DNA from: Eubacteriaceae bacterium | Lineage (GTDB): Bacteria; Bacillota; Clostridia; Eubacteriales; Eubacteriaceae | NCBI GenBank assembly: GCA_017405085.1 | Contig: JAFRBB010000069.1 | Coordinates: 1 to 64,000 of the forward strand | Reading direction: 5' to 3' | Length of the DNA: 64,000 nucleotides | Shown: positions 55,855 through 64,000 of the stretch, piece by piece | Position numbering within the stretch: the first letter of the stretch is position 1 | Layout of the letters: every line of letters begins with the position of its first letter | Program-made: the position numbers and the translations under genes | Notes under the pieces: generated by a model | Databases searched by the model: none | What the model was told of the DNA's origin: nothing | What the model saw: only the letters and a program-made list of their open reading frames with translations

Positions 55855-56543
55855 CGCGTGCCTCCTGATTCCGTGTTTTGATTGCTCTTGTAAGATTTTA
55901 TATCTTTAAATTGTACATTTGAGCCCAGATTGAGAATATGAGACGCGTATTGAACGGATATATCGACATCATGAGATATCATCATAATAGTCATCCCGTC
56001 ATGATTTAATTTGTTGATAATTGAATACATCTGATCCACCGCGCCGGGATCTAATCCGGTCACCGGTTCATCCAGAAAAATCATTTTTTTTGACGCGCAC
56101 AGCGCCCGTGCAAGGAGTACACGCTGCTGCTGTCCTCCGGAAAGCTCTCGATAACATTTTTGAGTCAAATCCGTAATCTCTAATCTTTCAATTTGATCGG
56201 ACGCTGTCGCTTTGTCCGCTTTGGAATAGAAAAAACGGTGTTTCAAACGGTTTTGGCACCCCGAAAGCACAATTTCAAAAACCGTCGCCGGGAAATCCTT
56301 CTGGACCTCGGTTTGCTGAGGCAAATAACCAATGGTCTGAGGTGTTACGCCTTCTCCCCATTCAATGTTTCCTTTAAGCGCCGGTTGCAATCCCAAAAGT
56401 GTTTTCATCAGAGTGGATTTTCCCGTTCCGTTTTCTCCTATCATACAAACATAATCACCTGATTCTATTTGAAAACTAATACCATCAGTTAATACATGTC
56501 TGTCATAACCGATCGCTAAATCTTTTACTGATAACTGTGTCAT
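55851..56543 (-). CDS. znuC: Zinc/metal ABC transporter ATP-binding protein
   Basis: 230 residues from the ATG at 56543 (AGAGGTTTAC box). Walker A GENGTGKST, signature LSGGQQQR, Walker B MIFLDEPVTGLDPG. GYLPQQTEV is typical of the zinc/manganese type. Confidence 0.92.
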   Translation of the reverse strand: MTQLSVKDLAIGYDRHVLTDGISFQIESGDYVCMIGENGTGKSTLMKTLLGLQPALKGNIEWGEGVTPQTIGYLPQQTEVQKDFPATVFEIVLSGCQNRLKHRFFYSKADKATASDQIERLEITDLTQKCYRELSGGQQQRVLLARALCASKKMIFLDEPVTGLDPGAVDQMYSIINKLNHDGMTIMMISHDVDISVQYASHILNLGSNVQFKDIKSYKSNQNTESGGTR

Positions 56544-56667
56544 ATGTAAACCTCTTTGAATTTTTCTCCCCATTTAATCGCCTTATGATATGTTCGGTTT
56601 TTGAATCGATAAATTATTTCAAATCGAAGCGTGCAATGACGAAGTATTAATAAATTAGATAATGAAT

Positions 56668-57654
56668 TTACTGAAGCGCTTCTTTTATAACGTTCAAATT
56701 GCTTTCCATAATTTTTAAATATGTTTGTCCGGATTCCATATCTTTTTTTCCAACACTTTGCAAAGAATCAAGGATAAGAATTTTTTGATTTTTGTTTTTG
56801 GTGTTTTTTATAATTGTTCTGGCAATTTCCCCGTCGGAATTTTCAATAATCATCACATTTTTCAGATTCAGTTCATCCACTTTACCGGCCAAAAACTTGA
56901 TGGTCTCAAAGCTGGCTTCAGTTTCTGCGGAACACCCGTTAAATGCGGCGTAATAATCGATCCCGTAGTCTTCTGTCATATAACGAAAAGGAAAACGATC
57001 TCCGAAAAGCAATGTCCTTTGTTTTGCGTTTTTGACGGTTTTTGTATATTCGCCGTCTAATGCCGATAGCTTGTCACTGTAGCTCTTGGCATTAGCCAAG
57101 TAGATATCGGCATTCGCGGCGTCAGCCTTGGCGACGGCATCGGCAATAGCCATCACGAATTTTTGCGTGTTTTTGAGGGACAGCCATACATGCTCATCAT
57201 ACTCCGGTTCTGTTTCCTCTTTTTTAATTATTTCTTTTTTGGTCTGCATGCCTTCTTTCAGTTCTTCTTCTTTTTTCGTGTCGCCCATCACATCCATCAA
57301 ATTGACAACCTGCATGTTCTTGTTGGTTGCCTGTTTAAGGGCATCCTCAACCCATTGATCCGATTCACCTCCGACGTAAATAAAAACATCGCATTTAGCG
57401 ATTGTAACCATATCTTTCGCTGTCGGTTCATAACTGTGTAAATCCGTTCCGTTATCGACAAGCAACATGACTTCTGCGTTATCTTTCTTTTCCCCGAGGA
57501 TGTTTAAAACCCAATCATATTCCGGATAAATAGTCGCGACAATGCTGAGTTGTTTATTATCGTTTGAGTCTGTATTATTGCGCGCGTTGGAACAACCTGC
57601 TAACAGCAAAACAACCATCAAAGATACTGCCAACATCATCAAAAATCTTTTCAT
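56668..57654 (-). CDS. znuA: Zinc/metal-binding lipoprotein
   Basis: 328 residues, lipobox LLLAGCSN (Cys about residue 21). Cluster A-I family: metal-binding His in DLHSYEP and in DEHVWLS, and a later FGDRFPFRYM region. The variable loop between the first two His sites is Lys/Glu-rich (KKEEELKEG, KKEETEPEYDE) and not His-rich as in many ZnuA. 124 bases before znuC. The 3' gene order zur-znuA-znuC-znuB is compact. Confidence 0.9.
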   Translation of the reverse strand: MKRFLMMLAVSLMVVLLLAGCSNARNNTDSNDNKQLSIVATIYPEYDWVLNILGEKKDNAEVMLLVDNGTDLHSYEPTAKDMVTIAKCDVFIYVGGESDQWVEDALKQATNKNMQVVNLMDVMGDTKKEEELKEGMQTKKEIIKKEETEPEYDEHVWLSLKNTQKFVMAIADAVAKADAANADIYLANAKSYSDKLSALDGEYTKTVKNAKQRTLLFGDRFPFRYMTEDYGIDYYAAFNGCSAETEASFETIKFLAGKVDELNLKNVMIIENSDGEIARTIIKNTKNKNQKILILDSLQSVGKKDMESGQTYLKIMESNLNVIKEALQ

Positions 57655-57866
57655 AATGCTCCTTTTGTTTTATTAACCCTTTTGTCGTTTTGGCAATAAT
57701 GAAAAAAATCAAAAATTTGATATAGCGTTTTCTGTTTACTCGTCAAAGTGTTTTCCAAAACGATATTTTCACTTGCCATCACTAAAAACACTTGGGATTC
57801 GCAAGACACTGCTATGAATGTTTTCCGGATTGTAATCATCCAAGAATAAAATCTGATAATCTTTAA

Positions 57867-58295
57867 TCAGGATTTAAAGCGTTCTTCGCTACACGTATCA
57901 CATATTCCGTAAAAAACAGTTCGGTTCATATCAATCAAAAAACCGTGTCGCTTATGAATATGCGATACTAAAGCTTCAATGTCTCCACAATTGAGATGAA
58001 CCAATCTCCCGCATTCCCGACATTTCAGATGATAGCATCTCGGTTCAGCACAGGATGATTCCGGATTGATATACTCAAAACAGGCGGCGGATTGTTCATC
58101 GATAATATATTTTTTAACTTTTCCTTCTTCGATTAATCGTTCCAACGCACGATAGACCGTCGCAGCGCCGAGCGGCTTTCCTTCAGCGCGAAAATGGGAA
58201 CAAACATCCGCCACAGTAAAATGATCTGTAGTAGAACAAATATATTCTTCTATCGCTAGTTGCTGTTTGGTTTGGTAGTGTTTTTTAATGGTCAT
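57867..58295 (-). CDS. Fur-family regulator, probably Zur
   Basis: 142 residues. Winged helix with LGAATVYRALERLIEEG, regulatory metal residues in CYHLKCRECGRLVHL, and a structural zinc site from CREC and CDTC. Located directly upstream of the znuACB genes. It likely represses itself through the box at 58337-58359. It could also be Fur or PerR by sequence alone; the neighbours favour zinc. Confidence 0.88.
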   Translation of the reverse strand: MTIKKHYQTKQQLAIEEYICSTTDHFTVADVCSHFRAEGKPLGAATVYRALERLIEEGKVKKYIIDEQSAACFEYINPESSCAEPRCYHLKCRECGRLVHLNCGDIEALVSHIHKRHGFLIDMNRTVFYGICDTCSEERFKS

Positions 58296-58336
58296 CGTAT
58301 TACCTCTGATATGAATGATTTTATAAAGATAATTTG

Positions 58337-58359
58337 AATTTGAAAATCATTTTCAAATT
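58337..58359 (-). promoter_or_regulatory. Zur/Fur-type operator
   Basis: AATTTGAAAAT, one base, then ATTTTCAAATT: a perfect 11-1-11 palindrome with the 7-1-7 core TGAAAAT-C-ATTTTCA. It overlaps the -10 of the zur promoter. Confidence 0.85.
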
Positions 58360-58385
58360 ATAATACAAAGACTTTTTATCGTCAA
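58357..58385 (-). promoter_or_regulatory. Promoter of the zur gene
   Basis: TTGACG and TATAAT, 17 bases apart, on the minus strand, overlapping the palindromic operator. Confidence 0.8.
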
Positions 58386-58534
58386 TTTTTTTCAATATTA
58401 TATGTCTTTTATCACCCAATAATCGCCAATCTTAGAGGTATTTAATTAATCACGAATTTCTTAGGTAAAAACAGCTTCATCCGCATCATTTCTGATCTTA
58501 AAGAAACAATAAGATTCTTGATAACGTATAATAA
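58386..58534. other. Intergenic stretch between zur promoter and the IS element
   Basis: AT-rich; no gene, RNA or repeat recognised. It was probably continuous with 59976 onwards before the IS arrived. Confidence 0.4.
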
Positions 58535-59975
58535 ATTGCGCAAATTTAAAAACAAAAAAACAAATGACATAGTCCGAAGATCCTTGTAGAATTATATTAA
58601 CTAACAAAATCCTAAGGAAGGAACAAAGAACTATGTCAGACAATATTATAACGCTTAATAAGGAACTTATCCACACAGAATTAAAGGAACTTGTAAAAAA
58701 CAGCGTAGAAGAAACGCTGAATGCCCTGCTTGACGCAGAAGCAGAACGTCTGGTAAACGCAGAACGTTATGCCCGAAATGAGAAACGTAAAGGCTATCGA
58801 GCCGGCCATTATGATCGTACATTCACGACAAGTGCAGGAGATGTGAATCTGAGAATGCCAAAACTCAAAGGAGTCACATTCGAAACAGCCATCATAGAAA
58901 GATACCGTCGGCGAGAAACATCCGTGGAAGAAGCACTGATAGAAATGTATCTGGCCGGTGTTTCAGTCCGCAGGGTAGAAGATATTACAGAAGTGCTCTG
59001 GGGAACAAAAGTATCATCCGGAACGATTAGTAATCTGAACAAAAAAACATATGGACATATTGAACAATGGCGCAACCGGCCATTGAGAAATGACTATCCT
59101 TATGTTTATGTTGATGGAATTTTTCTAAAACGATGTTGGGGGGAAGGATTCGAAAACATATCGATTCTTGTAGCCATAGGTGTTAATAGTGATGGCTATC
59201 GTGAAATCATAGGAGCGGCGGAAGGGTTAAAAGAGGATATGGAAAGCTGGAAAAACTTTTTAGTATGGCTTAAACAACGTGGCTTGAACAATCCTCGTCT
59301 TATCATTGGAGATAAAGCTCTCGGAATGGTTGAAGCCATCAATCAAGTATTTCCACATGCGAAATATCAGCGTTGCGTTGTTCATTTTTATCGGAATGTA
59401 TTTACAGTCATACCAAAGAAAAAAGTTAAAGAAGTAGCCAGGATGCTAAAAGCGATTCATGCCCAAGAAAACAGGATTGCCGCGTCTGAAAAGGCCAAAG
59501 CGGTTGAAGCAAAGCTACGCGACATGAAGCTGATCAAAGCAGCAGATAAAGTCCGCGACAGCATCAATGAGACATTAACATACATGAGCTTTCCAGAAGA
59601 GCACTGGCAACGTATCCGAACAAACAATACATTAGAACGAATTAACCGTGAGATTAAGCGTCGTACGAAAGTCGTTGGCACATTTCCAGACGGTGAATCC
59701 GCGTTAATGCTGGTATGTGCCAGATTACGGTATATAACAAACAGCGACTGGGGAAACACAAAATACCTCAACATGAAGCATTTATGCTCCGATGAGTTTT
59801 CTGAAGAGATAAACTCAAAAATAGGATAACTATCTTTTCTAAAACAAGGAACATTTGGATAACCGTCAAACAAGCATATCTGAATAATCTGCTACTGTAT
59901 AAAGCACTAAAGTTTTTGATATTGCTAAGTTATTGAACTAATAAACAGTTTTATCTTGTTTTAAATTTGCGCAAT
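58535..59975 (+). mobile_element. IS256-family insertion sequence
   Basis: About 1.44 kb with a transposase and imperfect terminal inverted repeats. The left end reads ATTGCGCAAATTTAAAAA and the right end, on the other strand, ATTGCGCAAATTTAAAAC. No clear 8- or 9-base target duplication is seen; only a 4-base TAAA flanks both ends, so it may be old or have recombined. Confidence 0.85.
58633..59829 (+). CDS. IS256-family transposase
   Basis: 398 residues, full length for the mutator-type IS256 group. DDE residues appear in VYVDGIFLK (D), IIGDKALGM (D) and TNNTLERINR (E). The CVVHFYRN segment is the family signature. An AAGGAAGGAAC box precedes the ATG. No frameshift, so it may be active. Confidence 0.95.
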   Translation: MSDNIITLNKELIHTELKELVKNSVEETLNALLDAEAERLVNAERYARNEKRKGYRAGHYDRTFTTSAGDVNLRMPKLKGVTFETAIIERYRRRETSVEEALIEMYLAGVSVRRVEDITEVLWGTKVSSGTISNLNKKTYGHIEQWRNRPLRNDYPYVYVDGIFLKRCWGEGFENISILVAIGVNSDGYREIIGAAEGLKEDMESWKNFLVWLKQRGLNNPRLIIGDKALGMVEAINQVFPHAKYQRCVVHFYRNVFTVIPKKKVKEVARMLKAIHAQENRIAASEKAKAVEAKLRDMKLIKAADKVRDSINETLTYMSFPEEHWQRIRTNNTLERINREIKRRTKVVGTFPDGESALMLVCARLRYITNSDWGNTKYLNMKHLCSDEFSEEINSKIG

Positions 59976-60033
59976 AAACTTGACAGTACCAGATTCTTCT
60001 TTTTTTATCAGTGATTATTGGCTTGGCCAGTGT

Positions 60034-60046
60034 TATAATAGCTTTT
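60034..60046 (+). promoter_or_regulatory. Extended -10 promoter close to a start codon
   Basis: TGTTATAAT (TATAAT at 60034-60039) lies only seven bases before the ATG at 60047. Transcription would begin at or next to the start codon. Confidence 0.5.
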
Positions 60047-60997
60047 ATGATAAATTATACAATCGATCAAAACAGTGAAGGTCAGCGAGCTGACAGATTC
60101 TTACAAAAGTTTTTTCCCGAAGCATCCAAAGGGTTTCTTCAAAAGATGCTTCGCAAAAAACGAATCAAACGCAATCATGCCCGTCTTGAGGCGAACACGA
60201 TGCTCAAAGCCGGAGATATCCTAACATTTTATTTTTCCAATGAGACCTACCATCGTTTCCGGGGAACGAAAACGGATGAGCAAACACCGGATTTAACAAA
60301 AGCACTTCCTTTATTGGATATGATGAACTATCCGATAATGGAAACAGGATCACTTTTGGTATTAAACAAGCCGGCGGGTTGGCTAACACAACCTGATGAC
60401 AGCGGAAAAATCTCCGTCGCGGATGTGGTCAAAATCTTAGGGCCGAAACATGATACTTTTCATCCCGCCCCCGCCAACAGACTCGACTATGGCACCAGCG
60501 GCATCATCCTCGTCCCTAAAGATTACGACACACAAAAAAAACTATTGACAGCCATCAGAGACCACCGGGTTCAAAAAGAATATCTCGTATTGGTAGAAGG
60601 CAAAATAACAGAGTCCGGTAATATTCAGGGATCTCTTAAAAAATATTCCAAATCCAATAGAGTAAAAGCTGATGCTGCCGGAAAACCGGCTTCTCTGAAA
60701 TACACGCCGGTTTATGCAACTGATGATTTCACCCTTTTGAAAGTCAGGCTGATCACCGGACGCTCTCACCAAATCCGTGTGCAGCTGGCAAGCATCGGAC
60801 ATCCTGTGATCGGTGATTACAAATACGGAAACGGCCCCCTCAATCGTAAGCTTGAAGCCGCTGTATCCTCCCTCCCGCTGATGCTTCACAGCTATCATTA
60901 CGCCGCTCCGGATTTAAATATTGATGTAACCGCTCCTCTATCAAAAGATTTCAAAACGGTACTGAAAGCCGTCGGCATCAAAAAGAGGCAATTCTAA
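60047..60997 (+). CDS. RluA/RluD-family pseudouridine synthase
   Basis: 316 residues from the ATG at 60047; the frame is open further up but only the later start fits the family. N-terminal S4 domain (GQRADRFLQKFFP) and catalytic domain with the Asp in NRLDYGTSGIILV and TGRSHQIRVQLASIGHPVIGD. Modifies uridines in rRNA; which site is not clear. No ribosome binding site is seen, and the promoter abuts the start, so the mRNA may be leaderless. Overlaps recU by one base (TAATG). Confidence 0.88.
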   Translation: MINYTIDQNSEGQRADRFLQKFFPEASKGFLQKMLRKKRIKRNHARLEANTMLKAGDILTFYFSNETYHRFRGTKTDEQTPDLTKALPLLDMMNYPIMETGSLLVLNKPAGWLTQPDDSGKISVADVVKILGPKHDTFHPAPANRLDYGTSGIILVPKDYDTQKKLLTAIRDHRVQKEYLVLVEGKITESGNIQGSLKKYSKSNRVKADAAGKPASLKYTPVYATDDFTLLKVRLITGRSHQIRVQLASIGHPVIGDYKYGNGPLNRKLEAAVSSLPLMLHSYHYAAPDLNIDVTAPLSKDFKTVLKAVGIKKRQF

Positions 60998-61530
60998 TGG
61001 GATACTGGCATTCCAGAGGCCTTCGCGGCTCATATCTTGAAGATTTAATCAATCAAGCAAACGATCTGTATATGAAACAGGGTTTGGCTGCCGTTCAAAA
61101 AATTCCGACACCGATCAAACCCGTTGAACTCGATCGAGAGCGCGGCGCGATTAAGCTTGCCTATTTTGAAGAAAAAAGCACGGTAGACTATATCGGAAAT
61201 GTACAGGGCATTCCCATTTGTTTTGATGCGAAAGAGACCAATCTGACAAGACTGCCCATTTCCAACATACACGAACACCAAATTCAGTTTATGGATCGTT
61301 TTCGCTCCCTTGACGGCCTCTCTTTTTTGATCGTCCTGTTTAAAGCCACCGACTGCTGCTACCTGCTTCCCTTTGAAACGCTGATTCACTATTGGAACGA
61401 AGCGCAAAAAGGCGGCAGAAAGTCGATTCCCGCCGATGCTTTTGACCCAAAATATCTGATTAATCCTCACGGTCACCTAAGACTGCATTATCTGGAAGCG
61501 TTAAACACCTATTTAAATGCGCTGAAATAA
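60997..61530 (+). CDS. recU: RecU-like Holliday junction resolvase
   Basis: 177 residues, a little shorter than B. subtilis RecU (206). Nuclease motif STVDYIGNVQGIPICFDAKET supplies the D...E/D-x-K residues; the N-terminal YWHSRGLRGSYLEDLIN and HEHQIQFM are typical. Resolves recombination intermediates in Firmicutes. Follows the pseudouridine synthase gene with one-base overlap. Confidence 0.9.
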   Translation: MGYWHSRGLRGSYLEDLINQANDLYMKQGLAAVQKIPTPIKPVELDRERGAIKLAYFEEKSTVDYIGNVQGIPICFDAKETNLTRLPISNIHEHQIQFMDRFRSLDGLSFLIVLFKATDCCYLLPFETLIHYWNEAQKGGRKSIPADAFDPKYLINPHGHLRLHYLEALNTYLNALK

Positions 61531-61554
61531 AAAACAAAAAAAAGGAAAAACACC

Positions 61555-62328
61555 ATGGAAACATCCCTTCATGTCAATTTAATCGCCCATACCCCCGAGC
61601 CTGAAAAGGTCATTGCCGCAGCGGCCAAGCTTTGTTATTCCCACGCCGGCACACAAGAACTGCTCGATGACCTGACTCCTGAAAAAGCCGAAGGATTTTT
61701 AAAAAAATTGATGACCTTTGGGCATGCCTCCCCACTGGAGCACGCGTCGTTCACCTTCGGCATTGAAGGCGTCAGCCGAGCGCTTACGCATCAACTCGTT
61801 CGACACAGACTGGCCAGCTACAGTCAAAAATCCCAACGTTATGTCACGGAAGGCCAATTTGATTACGTGGTGCCGCCGGAAATCAAAGCCGTTCCGGATG
61901 CTGAGAAAATATATATCAAAGCGATGAAAGACGCCCAGGCCGCCTATGACGCCATTGCGGAAAAACTTGCCGACGGGCATTACATCACGATGATCAATCA
62001 GGGGGCGGACGAAAAAACCGCCAGAAGAAACGCCGAAAAAAAGGCTATTGAAGACGCTCGTTTTGTCCTTCCCAATGCCTGTGAGACCAAAATCGTCGTC
62101 ACCATGAACGTTCGCGAACTTTTGCACTTTTTCGAAAACCGCTGCTGCAACCGCGCCCAATGGGAAATTCGCGAATGCGCGACACAAATGCTTAAGCTCT
62201 GCAAACAAACAGCTCCAACCCTCTTTGCGAATGCCGGTCCCGGTTGTGTCAGAGGCGCATGTCCCGAAGGCGCCATGAGCTGCGGACAAGCAAAAGCTGT
62301 ACGTAAAAAGTTTTTACATCTATCATAA
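61555..62328 (+). CDS. thyX: Flavin-dependent thymidylate synthase
   Basis: 257 residues. The ThyX motif [14 protein letters not shown] spans residues 83-96. Methylates dUMP with methylene-THF and [14 protein letters not shown] near the C-terminus is also characteristic. Lies 24 bases after recU with an AAAAGGAAAAACACC box. Confidence 0.96.
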   Translation: METSLHVNLIAHTPEPEKVIAAAAKLCYSHAGTQELLDDLTPEKAEGFLKKLMTFGHASPLEHASFTFGIEGVSRALTHQLVRHRLASYSQKSQRYVTEGQFDYVVPPEIKAVPDAEKIYIKAMKDAQAAYDAIAEKLADGHYITMINQGADEKTARRNAEKKAIEDARFVLPNACETKIVVTMNVRELLHFFENRCCNRAQWEIRECATQMLKLCKQTAPTLFANAGPGCVRGACPEGAMSCGQAKAVRKKFLHLS

Positions 62329-62427
62329 AAAGCAGCATCATCGGGCAAATAATTACACCATGCAGACAACTTAATCATTCGCGGTTACGGATTAATTACC
62401 GTATAATAATGTTGTTGGAGGCTTATT

Positions 62428-62973
62428 ATGTATAAAAACCGCTATTCAAGTCAGCCTGTCATTCCTGAACACGAACGTGTGTATCATTATGTTTCCGGCG
62501 AGCTGCACAAATATTTAGGATATCACTATCCCCTTTCCATTATCGGCACATCCGATGAACCGCGTGTGGTATTAAACGGTTCTCATTTGGTGCTTTATAC
62601 CAAACATCCTCAAGATAGAGGCGAAATCGCTTTTATCCTTGACATGTGGTATCGTGAACAGGCAAAAGCCATTTTTGTCCCCGTTGTCGCCGATGCCATT
62701 GTCAAGGCAGCGCCGTATAAAATCAGCATGCCCAAACTGCGCATTTACAAACTGGATGACCGCTGGGGTTCCCTTTCTCAAAAATCCAAAATTCTGGTGA
62801 TGAATTTGGAACTTATCAAAACGCCCAAGCCATGCATCGAATACATCGCGCTTCACGAAGTTATTCACGCCCGCTATCCAAGTCACGATATGGGCTTTTA
62901 CTCGGCACTCAGTAATCTGATGCCCGACTGGCGCGAACGCGAGAATATTTTGAGAACAAAATTTCCCATTTGA
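62428..62973 (+). CDS. YgjP-like metallopeptidase-family protein
   Basis: 181 residues. HEVIH zinc motif in ALHEVIHARYPSHD, preceded by DDRWGSLSQKSKILVMN, the same hallmark as in the protein at 37884. Shorter and divergent. Function unknown. A GGAGGC box precedes the ATG. Confidence 0.8.
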   Translation: MYKNRYSSQPVIPEHERVYHYVSGELHKYLGYHYPLSIIGTSDEPRVVLNGSHLVLYTKHPQDRGEIAFILDMWYREQAKAIFVPVVADAIVKAAPYKISMPKLRIYKLDDRWGSLSQKSKILVMNLELIKTPKPCIEYIALHEVIHARYPSHDMGFYSALSNLMPDWRERENILRTKFPI

Positions 62974-63032
62974 GTTTATTTCAATCATTTTGATTGATCT
63001 TTAACTGTCAATCCTTTTTAATTGAAAATTAT

Positions 63033-63078
63033 AAAAACAGCACTTCCCCGAAAGAATAGGAGAAGTGCTGTTTTATTA
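63033..63078. terminator. Bidirectional terminator
   Basis: AAAACAGCACTTC (63034-63046) pairs with GAAGTGCTGTTTT (63062-63074), with T-rich ends on both strands. It serves the converging YgjP-like and NptA-like genes. Confidence 0.85.
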
Positions 63079-63143
63079 TGAAAATGAACAAACATCATTC
63101 ATACTATATTTAAGTGTTAATTTGCTTGACATAGTTAACCGAA

Positions 63144-64000
63144 TCAGGCCTCTGAAATCTTTTTTAAATCTCTGATATCCTTAGCAAGGTTTGCGGAGTG
63201 ATCACCGACACGTTCCAAATTGGCTAAAAGATCCAAGAAGACAACACCGCTGACAGCGTTACATTCTTTTTTACTGACACGCCTGATATGATTATTTTTA
63301 TACAATTCCGTAAGCTTATCGGATTCATCTTCTTTTTCTAAAATGCGGGAGCAGATTTCAAGATCTTCAGAATCAAGCGCCAACTCGACATCATCTAAAA
63401 TACTGCCAATCAAATTAATCAGGTTTTCAGCCTCCTTAGAACCGGTTTCGCTGAGATCAATCTTATCGTTGATCTTCATTTGAGCAAGCTCGGCAATATT
63501 TTCGGCGTGATCTCCAATCCGTTCAATATCATGGGCACCCTGAAGATAAAAAGCGACACGATTGCTTTCTTCTTCTGACAGATTCGTGTTAGTCAGCTTT
63601 GTCGCGTAATCAATGAGTCCCCGTTCAAATTCATCAATGCGTTTTTCACGCTCAAACACATCAGTGAGTAGTTTTTCGTCATCGGTTAAAAGTGCTGTAC
63701 AGGACTTTTTCAAATTTTTTCTGGCCATGCGTTCCATGTGCGATATTTCGTTGCTGACAGCACCGATGGCAACGGCCGGGTTATTTAAAAGTCGTTCATC
63801 AAGTTGAAGGCCTTTTTCCTCGTCATTCATCGGGAAGCGTTTTTCTAAAAACGCAACGAAATAATCGACGAGAGGCAACATCGCTATGGTGTTAACCACG
63901 TTAAACAGTGTATGTGACCAAGCAATTTGCCGAGCAACATTGGGCACCGTGTTGCCGGCGGCATCGGTCATCGTGCCGGAAATGTTCACAATAAACTCAT
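63144..64000 (-). CDS. Na/Pi cotransporter-family protein, C-terminal part (PhoU-like), partial
   Basis: The frame is open to the right edge of the window, so at least the membrane N-terminal half is missing. The visible part ends a membrane domain (HTLFNVVNTIAMLPLVDYFVAFL) and carries a PhoU-like helical domain (about the last 200 residues, with AHDIERIGDHAENIAEL and LANLERVGDHSANLAKDI repeats). Such NptA/PNaS proteins import phosphate with Na+. A GTG at 63989 is not the true start. Confidence 0.88.
   Translation of the reverse strand, partial: EFIVNISGTMTDAAGNTVPNVARQIAWSHTLFNVVNTIAMLPLVDYFVAFLEKRFPMNDEEKGLQLDERLLNNPAVAIGAVSNEISHMERMARKNLKKSCTALLTDDEKLLTDVFEREKRIDEFERGLIDYATKLTNTNLSEEESNRVAFYLQGAHDIERIGDHAENIAELAQMKINDKIDLSETGSKEAENLINLIGSILDDVELALDSEDLEICSRILEKEDESDKLTELYKNNHIRRVSKKECNAVSGVVFLDLLANLERVGDHSANLAKDIRDLKKISEA

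Noticed and set aside
58535-59975. IS256 target-site duplication
   Set aside because: Only a four-base TAAA match borders both ends; 8-9 bases are expected, so I do not call a duplication.

Overview
The window looks like a chromosome segment from an anaerobic Firmicute (class Clostridia or close by). The sequence-level reasons are: two T-box leaders, GGAGG-type ribosome binding sites, the rplU-prp-rpmA cluster with an L27 that carries a cleavable N-terminal extension, RecU, ThyX, a THF riboswitch, and isoleucine made through citramalate. I cannot name the species. Most genes lie on the minus strand. There is no prophage, CRISPR array or plasmid signature.

Positions 1-9950 (minus): a branched-chain amino acid operon ilvC-cimA-leuC-leuD-leuB-ilvD-ilvB behind one promoter and a T-box whose specifier reads ATC (Ile). 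CimA makes citramalate, LeuCD and LeuB carry it to 2-oxobutyrate, and IlvB/C/D finish isoleucine and valine. No leuA, threonine deaminase or ilvN is present here. Positions 10016-12938: a TadA-like deaminase, an MBL-fold hydrolase, a repeat-rich intergenic stretch and obgE. Positions 13191-20061: a complete trpEGDCFBA operon behind a T-box with specifier TGG (Trp).

Positions 20224-23269: a solo IscB/HEARO element (OMEGA RNA plus IscB nuclease, no TnpA) sits about 17 bases inside an ADP-ribosylglycohydrolase-family gene; removing the element restores the frame. Positions 23389-24432: rpmA, prp, rplU, separated from obgE by the trp operon and the IscB locus. Positions 24511-38561: housekeeping and transport genes (AGCS symporter, NhaC antiporter, lipid kinase, Crp-family regulator, two MATE exporters, MarR-Lon, PEP carboxykinase, a YgjP-like metalloprotease).

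Positions 38787-42651: a His-rich Zn/Cd-type P-type ATPase with a clear operator, then a third MATE exporter. Positions 42845-49938: the most unusual unit. A cobalamin riboswitch with a terminator heads an aspartoacylase-family hydrolase, a complete family-5 (Opp/Nik-type) ABC importer, and an EIIA-Glc protein that lacks one of the two active-site histidines. Positions 50079-50984: a FolT-type folate transporter under a THF riboswitch. Then a tRNA-Thr(CGT) and a cluster of CYTH phosphatase, small alarmone synthetase, response regulator and histidine kinase with a long structured leader.

Positions 55018-58385: zur-znuA-znuC-znuB with an 11-1-11 palindromic Zur/Fur-type box. Positions 58535-59975: an IS256-family insertion sequence. 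Positions 60047-62973 (plus): pseudouridine synthase, recU, thyX and a second YgjP-like protease. The window ends inside a Na/Pi-cotransporter gene with a PhoU-like tail.
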